Origin: Paraglaciecola sp. 20A4 | GTDB lineage: Bacteria; Pseudomonadota; Gammaproteobacteria; Enterobacterales; Alteromonadaceae | Length of the DNA: 64,000 nucleotides | Reading direction: 5' to 3' | NCBI RefSeq assembly: GCF_011378905.1 | Contig: NZ_WTPY01000011.1 | Location: forward strand, 29,255-93,254 | In this document: piece by piece, positions 1-8,692 of the stretch | How the letters are laid out: each line of letters starts with the position of its first letter | How positions within the stretch are numbered: position 1 is the first letter of the stretch | The notes under the pieces: model-generated | The model's input: only the letters and a program-made list of their open reading frames with translations | Told to the model about the DNA's origin: nothing | The model's database searches: none | Made by a program: the position numbers and the translations under genes

Positions 1-64
1 ATAATTAATGTTAAGAATGCGTTCTCGACTTTAGTCTATGGTGGGGGAATAACCGGGAGGTCTT

Positions 65-445
65 ATGAGTCTTGAGCATGGTAGTTATTCAATCTCGGTA
101 GAGAGGAATATCATCATCCTAGAACTCAGTGGTTGCTTTAATGAGCACGGCACAAAGGCATTAACGAAAAATATAATCGCCACAATAGAGACCTTTCATG
201 GCGCCCCTTTTTCAATCGTGGTCAGTAACTTAGCAGTGGAAGGCTTCACACCCGAAGCTTATACAGAACTCAACAGATATAACATTTGGCTGAACACACA
301 AAATATGGTTGCTAAAGCAATGGTGTCCAAGATACACGCCCTAGTGAAAATAGATGATATACGAATTCCAGCGAAATCTGCACAAAATGTAGCTGTTTTC
401 ACTAATCTCCCGGACGCAATCAAGTGGTTAAATAGTCAATCATGA
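65..445 (+). CDS. SpoIIAA/STAS-like small protein (hypothetical)
   Basis: A 126-residue soluble protein with no signal peptide or membrane segment. The alternating hydrophobic pattern near residues 10-25 (strand, then helix), a central strand around IVVSNLAVEG and a C-terminal helix ending in IKWLN resemble the SpoIIAA-like/STAS fold found in many small marine gammaproteobacterial proteins. No catalytic motif is visible. A good ribosome-binding site (gggagg) sits 5 bases before the ATG. It stands alone upstream of the convergent cpxP-like gene. The fold is inferred from pattern only and the function is unknown. Confidence 0.6.
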   Translation: MSLEHGSYSISVERNIIILELSGCFNEHGTKALTKNIIATIETFHGAPFSIVVSNLAVEGFTPEAYTELNRYNIWLNTQNMVAKAMVSKIHALVKIDDIRIPAKSAQNVAVFTNLPDAIKWLNSQS

Positions 446-560
446 CATGTCACAATGCTGAAAATAAAAAACTGCGTACCATTTAATTGATACACAGCTT
501 TTTAGCGTTACGGTTGCCGTATTGAAGAATCTACTCACGAGGTTCGACCAGATAGAGCAA

Positions 561-989
561 CTATGCTTTGTGGTGACGTTTACTGCGTTTTTCCTTCAAT
601 GCTTTGAACTTTTCAAGTTGTTCAGGCGTTAAAATTTGATTGATTTTTATACGCATATCAGCGGCCTTTAAAAACTGTGCTTTGGCGCGCTCGGCACGTA
701 AGTCAGCCAGTTCGTTTAGCTTTTGCTCATAATTTTCGTCACTTGAATCAAGCTGGGCTAATTGAGCTCTCATGGATGTGCCGCTACCCTTTTCAGGTCT
801 ATCGGCTTGCATTTCAGACTTCAGTGCCTTAAGTTGACTTGCTTGTTCATCGCTCAGATCAAGTACCTTAACCATCTTATGTATAGGAAAGAAGCCTTGA
901 CCTCTATGACGATCTGAATGTTGTCCACCCGCTAATGCGCCGTCTGCAATACATGCGCTTAATAAAACCCCAGCAATTAATTTTTTCAT
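561..989 (-). CDS. CpxP/Spy-family periplasmic chaperone
   Basis: A 142-residue protein with an N-terminal signal peptide (MKKLIAGVLLSACIADGALA, cleavage about residue 20), then an all-helical basic region. It carries the family LTxxQ motif near the C-terminus (LTPEQLEKFKALK) and a matching DLSDEQASQLKAL stretch near residue 45. Spy/CpxP proteins are periplasmic chaperones, and CpxP also damps the CpxA sensor. The gene is divergent from a CpxR/CpxA-like pair, the classical cpxP-cpxRA arrangement, and an exact CpxR-type box lies between them. Spy versus CpxP cannot be separated from sequence alone; the context favours CpxP. Confidence 0.85.
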   Translation of the reverse strand: MKKLIAGVLLSACIADGALAGGQHSDRHRGQGFFPIHKMVKVLDLSDEQASQLKALKSEMQADRPEKGSGTSMRAQLAQLDSSDENYEQKLNELADLRAERAKAQFLKAADMRIKINQILTPEQLEKFKALKEKRSKRHHKA

Positions 990-1103
990 AATAATATTCC
1001 TACTTGGTTTGTGTCATTCCTGTGAATGACGGGATAAATGTAATTTGTTTCATCAACGGCGCTAAGTATGCACAAAGGGTTCGATAAGTAGGGTTAAGCT
1101 AGT

Positions 1104-1118
1104 GTAAAGTTCAGTAAA
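1104..1118 (+). promoter_or_regulatory. CpxR box (GTAAA-N5-GTAAA)
   Basis: The sequence GTAAAGTTCAGTAAA matches the CpxR consensus direct repeat GTAAA-N5-GTAAA exactly. It lies about 40 bases upstream of the cpxR-like start and about 115 bases upstream of the divergent cpxP-like start. This suggests autoregulation and control of the chaperone gene. The site is seen directly; binding is inferred. Confidence 0.75.
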
Positions 1119-1158
1119 GTTAGTTAGTCCTAATAACAAAGCGGTTAAACTCAGTTGT

Positions 1159-1878
1159 ATGGAAAATGATAAATACAAAATATTGCTAGTAGACGACGAC
1201 GTAACATTATGTGCCCTACTAAGCGAGTTTTTACAAGAAGACGGGTTTACCGTAGAGACACTCAATAGCGGCGATGTTGCTGTTGCGCGATTACTGGAAT
1301 CCAATGAATTCGACACTGTCGTACTGGATATTATGATGCCTGGCATGTCAGGGTTAGATGTACTGCGCACTGTAAGAGCTAAGCAACAGGTGCCTATACT
1401 GATGTTAACCGGTCGTGGTGACGATATTGATAGAATAGTGGGCTTAGAAATGGGCGCAGATGATTATCTAGCTAAGCCTTGTAATCCAAGGGAATTAAGT
1501 GCACGAATACGCGCAATCATTCGTCGAACTCAGCAAGGTAATAGTAACCACATTGTGCATGCCCAATTACACGGTATAGTATTAGATAGTGGTGCCCGTT
1601 CAGCGTTAGTGAATAATGTAGCATTACCGTTAACGGGTGCCGAATTCAACGCATTGAGTTTATTAATGGAACGCGCTGGACAAACCATAAGCAAACAAGA
1701 TATGACTCAAGAAGTCTTGAACCGACCATTAGAAGCCTATGATCGAGCAATGGATGTGCATGTTAGCCGTATAAGACAAAAGCTTGCAGCCGCAGATATA
1801 CATGACGTGATCAAATCTGTACGGGGCGTTGGTTACCAAATGTTGACTGAGCCGCAATTACAAAAAGAAAAAGGTTAG
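1159..1878 (+). CDS. cpxR: CpxR-like response regulator (OmpR/PhoB family)
   Basis: A 239-residue two-domain regulator. The receiver domain (about 1-120) has the acidic cluster VDDD at residues 11-14, the phospho-acceptor Asp57 in VVLDIMMPGMSG, and the conserved Lys in DDYLAKP. The C-terminal winged helix (about 135-232) has the typical LTGAEFNAL and VHVSRIRQKL stretches and ends with VRGVGYQ. It is followed after 5 bases by the sensor kinase gene and is divergent from a CpxP-like gene. Envelope-stress control is inferred from that arrangement and from the exact CpxR box upstream. The ribosome-binding site is weak. Confidence 0.88.
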   Translation: MENDKYKILLVDDDVTLCALLSEFLQEDGFTVETLNSGDVAVARLLESNEFDTVVLDIMMPGMSGLDVLRTVRAKQQVPILMLTGRGDDIDRIVGLEMGADDYLAKPCNPRELSARIRAIIRRTQQGNSNHIVHAQLHGIVLDSGARSALVNNVALPLTGAEFNALSLLMERAGQTISKQDMTQEVLNRPLEAYDRAMDVHVSRIRQKLAAADIHDVIKSVRGVGYQMLTEPQLQKEKG

Positions 1879-1883
1879 TAGCG

Positions 1884-3230
1884 ATGACGCTAACCGGTTT
1901 TTGGGATACCGCAAAACACGCCTTTGGTGTTAAGCGGTTGTTTTGGCGCATTTTCATCGCATTTTGGCTCGCCAGTTTGTTGGTTATGATCGCGACCGGC
2001 TTCGTATTAGTGAATAAATTTTCGTCAGATGAATACAATAAACGGTTCTACAATGACGTTATTATACAAGCTGAGCGTATTGTCTGGCGTTACGAACAAA
2101 ACTTAGCCACACCCATTAGGCAGCAAAGGAAGTTAAAAAACTGGATCAGTAACAAGAATAACCGCGATGGGCATCTGATTCCCATGCTTATCAAAGATGA
2201 AAGCGGGAATACGATTTATCATTATCGATTGAACAAAATCAAATCTGAGGAACGAACAGAACAGCGCGTATCGGGTCCATCCAGTCGAATCTACCTAGTA
2301 CAAATGAGCAAACCCCAAGCACCGCGAATATACAAACAAGTGTTATATCGCTTTCAGTCATTACAGTTTGGTTTTATTTTTATCGCGTCAGCCCTTGTCA
2401 GTGCACTATTAAGTTGGAGTATTATTTTACCGCTCAATTATTTAGGCACATTTAGTCGGCGTTATGCCAATCACCAAGAAGTGGTGCCATTACCCAGAAA
2501 GCTACTTGCCCGGGGGGATGAATTAGGTGATTTGGCGCTCGATATTGACTTTATGGTGAATAAAACTCATGCAGCCGCCAGCGCCCAGCAGCAACTTTTA
2601 CACGATGTATCTCATGAGTTACGCGCTCCATTAGCGCGATTACAGGTTTCAGCAGCGCTGATTGAACAGAAAAGTCCAGACAGTCAACACGTCAAGCAAA
2701 TTCACAGCGATTGCCTGCGTATTGACCAACTCATACAACAAATTCTCGATTATTCAAAGCTCGAACAAAGTAGCCCAAGCGCAGAAAACTGCGATATCAA
2801 TGCATTGTGCCAACAAGCAATTGATAATATGGCGGTCAATTATCCCTCGATACCGGTGAGTTTTACCTCAGTTGATAAAGTAGAAATACCAGGATACCCA
2901 GAAGCCTTGCTGCAAGCATTCGACAACATAATAGGTAACGCATGTAAATATTCTGCCAATGGAGAGCTAGTCGAGGTAAGTACATCATCGAGAGAACATA
3001 GTGTGGTTGTTATGGTGCGTGACCATGGGCCAGGAGTGGATGAAGAGGAAATGTCAAAACTGCTGCAACCCTTTTACCGAGCAGGAAACAAGATGCACAC
3101 CAGTGGATTTGGGCTTGGTTTGAGTATTGCGGTTAAAGCCATAGATAAACATAAAGGTGAACTGCGTATAAGTAGTCCTGATGATGGTGGTTTATGCGTA
3201 GAAATTATACTGCCACGAGAACTAATCTAA
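1884..3230 (+). CDS. cpxA: CpxA-like sensor histidine kinase
   Basis: A 448-residue inner-membrane kinase. A transmembrane segment at about 21-43, a periplasmic sensor region of about 120 residues, and a second membrane segment at about 163-183 are followed by a HAMP linker. The dimerisation/phospho-acceptor H-box is HDVSHELRAPL, with the likely phospho-His at 244. The N-box (DNIIGNACKYS) and the G boxes (DHGPGVDEEE, GFGLGLSIA) follow. It is translationally linked to the response regulator gene (5-base gap). The arrangement with a divergent CpxP-like gene supports an envelope-stress sensor; the sensor region itself is too variable to prove CpxA orthology. Confidence 0.87.
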   Translation: MTLTGFWDTAKHAFGVKRLFWRIFIAFWLASLLVMIATGFVLVNKFSSDEYNKRFYNDVIIQAERIVWRYEQNLATPIRQQRKLKNWISNKNNRDGHLIPMLIKDESGNTIYHYRLNKIKSEERTEQRVSGPSSRIYLVQMSKPQAPRIYKQVLYRFQSLQFGFIFIASALVSALLSWSIILPLNYLGTFSRRYANHQEVVPLPRKLLARGDELGDLALDIDFMVNKTHAAASAQQQLLHDVSHELRAPLARLQVSAALIEQKSPDSQHVKQIHSDCLRIDQLIQQILDYSKLEQSSPSAENCDINALCQQAIDNMAVNYPSIPVSFTSVDKVEIPGYPEALLQAFDNIIGNACKYSANGELVEVSTSSREHSVVVMVRDHGPGVDEEEMSKLLQPFYRAGNKMHTSGFGLGLSIAVKAIDKHKGELRISSPDDGGLCVEIILPRELI

Positions 3231-3372
3231 TCGACAAATATATCGACAATGTCGAAGATTCCTGATTAAGGCAATCGTACATTGGCAATATTAAAAAACG
3301 GTCGCTTATAAAACGTTACCGTCAGCGCACCGGTTTTTCATATTTAATGACTTTACATTTTACCCACTATCC

Positions 3373-4629
3373 CTAAGCGATTTTTTTGACGATGTCCGCA
3401 GTCAGAGAAACGGTATTATCCATTAATTTGTGTTTATTCATTTCTACGTGGCTGTTAATAAATTTCGTCCCCAGCACGTAAGCCTTTGCGTGGTTAACAG
3501 CATCAACTGCTAATAATTCTTCACCTTTAAAATACCAGACTGAAAAACTACCAGGCTTATCACTTTCTTTGCGCGTAATGATATTGTCGTAGCCTTGTGA
3601 TAACCCGACCATTTGTAATTTAACTGCGTATTGGTCAGACCAAAACCAAGGTACCGGATTGTATTTGGGCGGCTTTTCACAAATGACGGCGGCCGCCACT
3701 TTGGCCTGGTCGACAGCATTCTGAACTGATTCTAACCGTATCCAACGTTGGTAATGAGGATTAAATTGCGCGCAACAATCTCCAATGGCGAAGATGTTTT
3801 TGTCACAGGTTTGATTGTACTCGTTTACAACAATCCCATTTTCGATGATCAGATCAGCTTGCTCTGCAAGAACCGTATTCACGCGCACCCCTACCCCAAC
3901 AATAATGATGTCAGCTAGATATTCGCTACCGTCGCTGCACACAACCGAATTCTCATTATCGCTAGTGCGTATTTCACTCACGTTTTTATCGTTAAAAACC
4001 GAAACACCATTTTCTTGATGTAACCCGTAGAAGTAATCAGACATGTAAGGGGCTGTTACCCTCGCAAGCAAACGAGATTCACGCTCAAGGACCGTCACTT
4101 TCGCCCCACATTTGCGCAACGACGCTGCGGTTTCAAGGCCAACATACCCACCACCAATAACCACTACTCGCTTAAATTCACAGGCATTGAAGGCTGTGGT
4201 AATTGCTTTGGCATCGTCGGCGGTACGAATGGTAAATACATTCTTGGCTTCTTTAAGTCCCGCAATAGGGGGAATGATGGGTGTGGCACCCGTGGCCAGA
4301 ACTAAGTTCGTGTAAGACTGCACAGAACCATCACTAAGCGTAATTTTTTTGTACTGACGATTAACATCGATCACGCTCACGCCGAGTGTTAGCTCAATCT
4401 GTGCTTTTTCGTATCCCTCAATTGGCTTTAACAATTGACCGGCAGGCTGCTCAGATACAAGATGGGTTTTTGATAGAGGGGGTCTGTGGTAAGGCAGATT
4501 ACTATCCGCATCAACTAACTTGATTTTCCCGGTGTACCCGTCCTTTCGTAAAGCAAAAGCGAGATTCACGCCGCCATGACTGGCGCCAACAATAATGCAT
4601 GTATCTTGGGTATTATTAGTGCACGTCAT
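3373..4629 (-). CDS. FAD-dependent ferredoxin reductase (P450 electron-transfer partner)
   Basis: A 418-residue flavoprotein of the rhodocoxin/putidaredoxin reductase type. The FAD-binding dinucleotide fold is at the N-terminus (IIVGASHGGVNLAFALRKDG, then LPYHRPPLSK). The NAD(P)H-binding fold is central (VVVIGGGYVGLETAASLRK). A second FAD contact, IFAIGDCC, follows, and the C-terminal reductase domain comes last. It would pass electrons from NAD(P)H to the 2Fe-2S ferredoxin encoded 31 bases upstream on the same strand, and so to the P450. Together these three genes make a complete class I three-component P450 system. Confidence 0.92.
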   Translation of the reverse strand: MTCTNNTQDTCIIVGASHGGVNLAFALRKDGYTGKIKLVDADSNLPYHRPPLSKTHLVSEQPAGQLLKPIEGYEKAQIELTLGVSVIDVNRQYKKITLSDGSVQSYTNLVLATGATPIIPPIAGLKEAKNVFTIRTADDAKAITTAFNACEFKRVVVIGGGYVGLETAASLRKCGAKVTVLERESRLLARVTAPYMSDYFYGLHQENGVSVFNDKNVSEIRTSDNENSVVCSDGSEYLADIIIVGVGVRVNTVLAEQADLIIENGIVVNEYNQTCDKNIFAIGDCCAQFNPHYQRWIRLESVQNAVDQAKVAAAVICEKPPKYNPVPWFWSDQYAVKLQMVGLSQGYDNIITRKESDKPGSFSVWYFKGEELLAVDAVNHAKAYVLGTKFINSHVEMNKHKLMDNTVSLTADIVKKIA

Positions 4630-4660
4630 AACGTCTCAACCTTTATATTTCTGCTGGGTA

Positions 4661-4969
4661 TTAACCGGCGACGGTTAGTACTAATCCGTCTAGTTCATCT
4701 GTAATGTCAATTTGGCAACACAAACGGCTATAATCGTCGGTGCTATCATCTAACTCCAACATGTCTTTCTCTATTTCGCTAGCCTCTCCTACCAAGCTAA
4801 ATTGATCTTTAGCCACGTGGACATGACATGTGGCGCAAGAGCAAACGCCCCCGCAATCACCGTCGATGCCAGCAATATTATTATCAACAGCCAGCGCCAT
4901 AACCGAGCCCGATTCACCTTCGACAGTAACCGGTATATTGTCTTGTGTTATAAATGTAATTTTAGCCAC
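4661..4969 (-). CDS. 2Fe-2S ferredoxin, adrenodoxin type
   Basis: A 102-residue ferredoxin with the adrenodoxin/putidaredoxin cluster-binding spacing. Cys39, Cys45 and Cys48 give C-x5-C-x2-C (DCGGVCSCATCHV), and a fourth ligand, Cys84, lies in RLCCQI. This type serves bacterial P450s rather than photosynthesis or nitrogen fixation. It lies between the P450 gene and the ferredoxin reductase gene, all on the minus strand, so it is almost certainly the electron carrier between them. Confidence 0.93.
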   Translation of the reverse strand: MAKITFITQDNIPVTVEGESGSVMALAVDNNIAGIDGDCGGVCSCATCHVHVAKDQFSLVGEASEIEKDMLELDDSTDDYSRLCCQIDITDELDGLVLTVAG

Positions 4970-5133
4970 TTTTTGATCCTCTTATGTCTAGTTAGATGGC
5001 ACGTTCACGTCGCGTCTCTGCGTGCTCTATATTTCTACTTATTTGCCTCTTATTATCTGGCCCACTTGCGTACTGCTAGCGGAAATATTAATCGCTCTAG
5101 GGTATAAAATTTGCGGACTTATTAAGCACACTT

Positions 5134-6303
5134 TTAGCGTGGATTGAATTTAACATTGAGTCGATGAAAACCCACTTTGCGTGAAAACTCCCCTAACGTT
5201 TCAATATTTTCTTCGCAATCAAGAATGTCGATAGAGCTCACTTTTTCAATTAATGTGTCTATCAGTATTCGCATGATCTGTCTGGCATGGGTGGCACCTA
5301 AACAATTATGGTGACTAAAACCAAAACTGACATGGGGATTTAATTTTCTATCCAAGATGACTTCATCTGGAGATTCGAACACACTCTCATCGCGATTTGC
5401 TGATGCCCAGCACAGTGATACACGGGAATCCGCCGCAATGGCGTGTTCACAGACTTGGGTATCTTCTGTTGCCACTCTACCCATTTGCGTCAAGGGAGCG
5501 AAATAACGAATAAGCTCCTCTATCGCACGACCAATGATTTCTGGTTCGTTACGCAAACGCACTAATGACTCTGGGTTCTCGGCAAAATAAGCAATGGTAT
5601 TAGTAACAGCATTTATAACTGTGTCTCGTCCGCCAGCAAAGGTTAATATCATGATCCCTTTGATTTCATCAAACGTTAACTTTTTGCCATCAACTTGCGC
5701 AGCCAACAATACTGAGTAAAGGTCATGGCGAGGATTAATTGCCGCTGATTTTATTTGCGCATCGATATAGTCGTACAGTAACGCTGCTTTATTCCCATCA
5801 AGTGGGTCGTGCTCGCTACGAAAAACATGAGTGCCCCAACCAATCCACGTGTCAGCTTCGCTGCCATCAGTATTTAATAACAAGGTAAGTGCATGTGATT
5901 GTAAACAAAGAGAGAACTCGGCGACGGTTTCGACCTTGTCCGCTTTTAATACATTTTCCACTAATGCTTTGATCTGGGTGGATAGTTTTGCTTTGTAGTC
6001 AGCCTCCAGAGGACGCTTGAACCATGGGTCGAGTAAAGCTCGAAACGAGCCATGAAGAGGAGGATCAACTTCAAACGGTATTTGCCGGGTATCACGAATT
6101 TTAACTTCGGAAGGAATAACGATGCGTCCAGGGGTTGCTCCCGACTGGAATGTCTTCCAGTTATGCGCCGTTTTGCGCACATCTTTAAGACGCAAGATCA
6201 TGGTTACGGGATCGTTCTGATCATCCATATGTGCACAACCGCTCGTTGCCCGGGTATTTTTAAAAGGATCGGGTGATAGATGTTTTTTCATATTTAGCAT
6301 CAA
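5134..6303 (-). CDS. Cytochrome P450, putative O-demethylase of methylated sugars
   Basis: A 389-residue soluble bacterial P450. The I-helix oxygen-activation motif AGGRDT, the ExxR pair in EELIRY, and the heme loop FGFSHHNCLGATHARQ with axial Cys334 are all present. The loop departs from the usual FGxGxHxCLG: the second Gly is Ser and the residue before Asn is His. The genes for its ferredoxin and ferredoxin reductase follow on the same strand, and an AraC regulator, alcohol dehydrogenase and esterase sit next door. The same gene company is known for marine P450s that demethylate 6-O-methyl-galactose from porphyran, releasing formaldehyde. The substrate here is an inference; the family is certain. 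Confidence 0.92.
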   Translation of the reverse strand: MMLNMKKHLSPDPFKNTRATSGCAHMDDQNDPVTMILRLKDVRKTAHNWKTFQSGATPGRIVIPSEVKIRDTRQIPFEVDPPLHGSFRALLDPWFKRPLEADYKAKLSTQIKALVENVLKADKVETVAEFSLCLQSHALTLLLNTDGSEADTWIGWGTHVFRSEHDPLDGNKAALLYDYIDAQIKSAAINPRHDLYSVLLAAQVDGKKLTFDEIKGIMILTFAGGRDTVINAVTNTIAYFAENPESLVRLRNEPEIIGRAIEELIRYFAPLTQMGRVATEDTQVCEHAIAADSRVSLCWASANRDESVFESPDEVILDRKLNPHVSFGFSHHNCLGATHARQIMRILIDTLIEKVSSIDILDCEENIETLGEFSRKVGFHRLNVKFNPR

Positions 6304-6522
6304 ACCTGCATATTAATCAGTAAGAACTGTGAAACATTTTAGGCTGGCAATTGCCCTATAAATACCTAGATCCTAACTAAAACTATCAAATTTCGACTGT
6401 CTATTACGTTATATAATGCAAAAAGATGGCTATTTATCAGCAAAAATATCATTAGTCCGCAATTTACGCCGTAGGTATATGCGCCATAAAAATTGATTTA
6501 TATACTTAATAAAGTGTGGGGA

Positions 6523-7398
6523 TTAAGCCGTCTCGGCACTCAATATGCGACGATTAATGTCGCTTCTATATTGATATGGCGTTACACCGTAGTATTTTTT
6601 GAAGTGAGCGATAAAGTGAGATGGACTTGAAAACTCCATTTCGTAACTGATTTGCGTAACCGAAAACTTACTTTGACTAAGCATGCGAGCGCCGTGATGA
6701 AGTTTATGTTGCAAGATGTAGTTGGCATAGGTGTGGCGAAATACACTTTTAAATAATCGAGAAAAATGCGAAGTCGATAAGTGACATTTTTTCGCCGCTT
6801 CAGTCACACTTAAGTTAACGTACTCATCATGTTTAAATAAATTAATAACCGGCATTAAACGCGCAAAACCTTGGGAATGGCGCAAGGTGTGGTCGTTGTT
6901 CTGCTCTACGTTTTGGGCTTGGTCAGCAATCCATAAAAGCAGTAATGACAATAAAGCTAAGCTCTTTTCACTTCGCGGCTGTTGGTTAAAGCAATCTAAC
7001 AACCATTTGCTTTGCTGCTGAACGATAGTGATATTCTCTTTATTCATGCGTAAATGCACGCCGCGATTAAATAACGGTTTAACTGATTGAAATTGGGCTA
7101 AGTCTAGGATCTTAGGCATAAACTGAATCAGGTACCACGACTTGGCTTTGGGGCTTATTTCATAATTATGTACTTCAAGAGCGGGCGTAAGCACGATGTC
7201 GTCATCTTCAAGGGTTGAATCGCCTTGACTTGAGAAATAATTACCTTCTATTTCTTCGAAAATAATCAATTCATGCACTTCATGAAAATGCATTAGACAC
7301 GAGTATGGCTCAGCATCTTGATAGCTCACCTTTTGAATATCGAACAAATATTCTTTAGCAATACACAGTGGTTCACAGTACACATTTTGTTGTTTCAT
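6523..7398 (-). CDS. AraC-family transcriptional regulator
   Basis: A 291-residue regulator. The N-terminal cupin-like sensing domain (about 1-170) contains HFHEVHELIIFEE and HNYEISPKAKSWYLIQF, a pattern typical of sugar-sensing AraC proteins. The C-terminal double helix-turn-helix (about 190-285) has LSTSHFSRLFKSVF and the signature FSSPSHFIAHFKKYYGVTP. It lies between the P450 operon (same strand) and the alcohol dehydrogenase/esterase pair (divergent). It is the obvious candidate to switch both arms in response to a sugar. Confidence 0.9.
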   Translation of the reverse strand: MKQQNVYCEPLCIAKEYLFDIQKVSYQDAEPYSCLMHFHEVHELIIFEEIEGNYFSSQGDSTLEDDDIVLTPALEVHNYEISPKAKSWYLIQFMPKILDLAQFQSVKPLFNRGVHLRMNKENITIVQQQSKWLLDCFNQQPRSEKSLALLSLLLLWIADQAQNVEQNNDHTLRHSQGFARLMPVINLFKHDEYVNLSVTEAAKKCHLSTSHFSRLFKSVFRHTYANYILQHKLHHGARMLSQSKFSVTQISYEMEFSSPSHFIAHFKKYYGVTPYQYRSDINRRILSAETA

Positions 7399-7453
7399 TT
7401 AACACCATTGTTAACAGTGAAATATTTCCAATAGCAATGAGACTACCCCTTTA

Positions 7454-7527
7454 TGTGATACTTTGTCACCAAAATGTGACATAAACTGTCACTGTTACAT
7501 GGTGTAATTTTGATACTTTTTATCAAA
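7454..7527. promoter_or_regulatory. Operator candidates between AraC gene and alcohol dehydrogenase gene
   Basis: This 152-base divergent intergenic region carries three copies of a TGTCAC/GTGACA half-site: TGTCAC at 7464-7469, TGTGACA (inverted) at 7475-7481 and TGTCAC at 7487-7492. A separate perfect 7-base inverted repeat, TTTGATA-N5-TATCAAA, lies at 7509-7527, just before the alcohol dehydrogenase start. Such clustered half-sites fit AraC-family or other operator binding. Which protein binds is not known. Confidence 0.45.
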
Positions 7528-7550
7528 CGATTTACTAGAGACGGCTAATC

Positions 7551-8669
7551 ATGAAACCAATAACCCACCATTCAAAAGCGATTGTCTCCAATGGTCGAGG
7601 CATTTACGAACTGGTTACGGTTAATGTTGCGCCCCCAGGAAAAGGTGAAATCCGCGTTAAAATATTAGCGTCGGGCTTATGCCATACCGATTGGGACTCT
7701 ATTCAGAATTGGAATAAATCGTTTGTCGTCGGCCACGAAGGTGCTGGTATTGTTGATGCCATAGGTGATGACGTAACAGGTTTCGATATAGGCGATAAGG
7801 TCATTCTTAATTGGTCGATACCCTGCGGGCATTGCTTTGCTTGCCAAGATGGAAACGTACATATCTGTGAAAACAATTCCCCCGTGTGTGGAAATGGTTT
7901 ATGTGGTCATGCCCACGCTGAGGCCACAACGTTCGCTAGCGAACCTCTTGAACGCTCATTTCACTTAGGTACATTAAGTGAATACACCGTTGTCAAAGCG
8001 GCCGCTGTAGTTAAGTATACCCATAATATTCCTTTTGCTTCGGCCTCAATTATCGGCTGCGGTGTTATGACCGGATATGGGTCAGTAGTCAACGCAGCGA
8101 GTGTAAAGGCAGGCAGCACTGTATGCGTTATAGGTTGCGGCGGCGTGGGCTTAAACGTTATTCAAGCGGCCCGTATATCCGGAGCCCGCAAAATTATTGC
8201 TATCGATATCAATCACGCTCGTCTTGAACAGGCCAAAGTATTTGGCGCCACTCACGGACTTATTTCAATCCCCCATGATCTCGATTTTGCTCAAATGCGC
8301 GCACTGGTGAATAAGATAACCGACGAACGCGGCGCTGATTATGCATTTGAGTGTACCGCTATTCCCGCCCTCGGCTCGGCACCTTTAGCGCTTATTCGCA
8401 ATGCAGGTACAGCGGTTCAAGTGAGTGGAATTGAACAGCGCATCGATTTTAATTGCGCGCTATTCGAATGGGATAAAATTTACCTTAACCCTTTGTATGG
8501 AAAATGTAATCCTCAAGCCGACTTTCCCACGTTATTAGACTTATATACCAGCGGGCAACTCATGCTGGATGAACTCGTCAGTAAAACCTATACCCTTGAG
8601 AATGTTGCTGAAGGTTTCGACGACATGCTAAACGGGCGAATAGCCAAAGGGGTAGTCGTTTTTGCTTAA
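7551..8669 (+). CDS. Zinc-dependent alcohol dehydrogenase
   Basis: A 372-residue medium-chain dehydrogenase. Catalytic zinc ligands are in SGLCHTDWD and VVGHEGAG; the structural zinc is bound by the four cysteines of CGHCFACQDGNVHIC. The Rossmann nucleotide-binding motif is VCVIGCGGVGLNVIQAA. Overall it resembles class III enzymes, which act on S-hydroxymethylglutathione. In this cluster it could oxidise the formaldehyde released by P450 demethylation, or another alcohol from the sugar; homologous dehydrogenases occur beside marine P450 demethylases. It probably forms an operon with the esterase 23 bases downstream. The substrate is inferred. Confidence 0.88.
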   Translation: MKPITHHSKAIVSNGRGIYELVTVNVAPPGKGEIRVKILASGLCHTDWDSIQNWNKSFVVGHEGAGIVDAIGDDVTGFDIGDKVILNWSIPCGHCFACQDGNVHICENNSPVCGNGLCGHAHAEATTFASEPLERSFHLGTLSEYTVVKAAAVVKYTHNIPFASASIIGCGVMTGYGSVVNAASVKAGSTVCVIGCGGVGLNVIQAARISGARKIIAIDINHARLEQAKVFGATHGLISIPHDLDFAQMRALVNKITDERGADYAFECTAIPALGSAPLALIRNAGTAVQVSGIEQRIDFNCALFEWDKIYLNPLYGKCNPQADFPTLLDLYTSGQLMLDELVSKTYTLENVAEGFDDMLNGRIAKGVVVFA

Positions 8670-8692
8670 GCAGATACATAACGGAGCTAACA

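Noticed and set aside
4802-5107. 101-codon plus-strand frame over the ferredoxin gene
   Set aside because: It is antisense to a certain ferredoxin and has no family features.
7454-7492. CRP site in the AraC-dehydrogenase intergenic region
   Set aside because: TGTGA and TCAC halves are present but spaced by 7 or 9 bases instead of 6.
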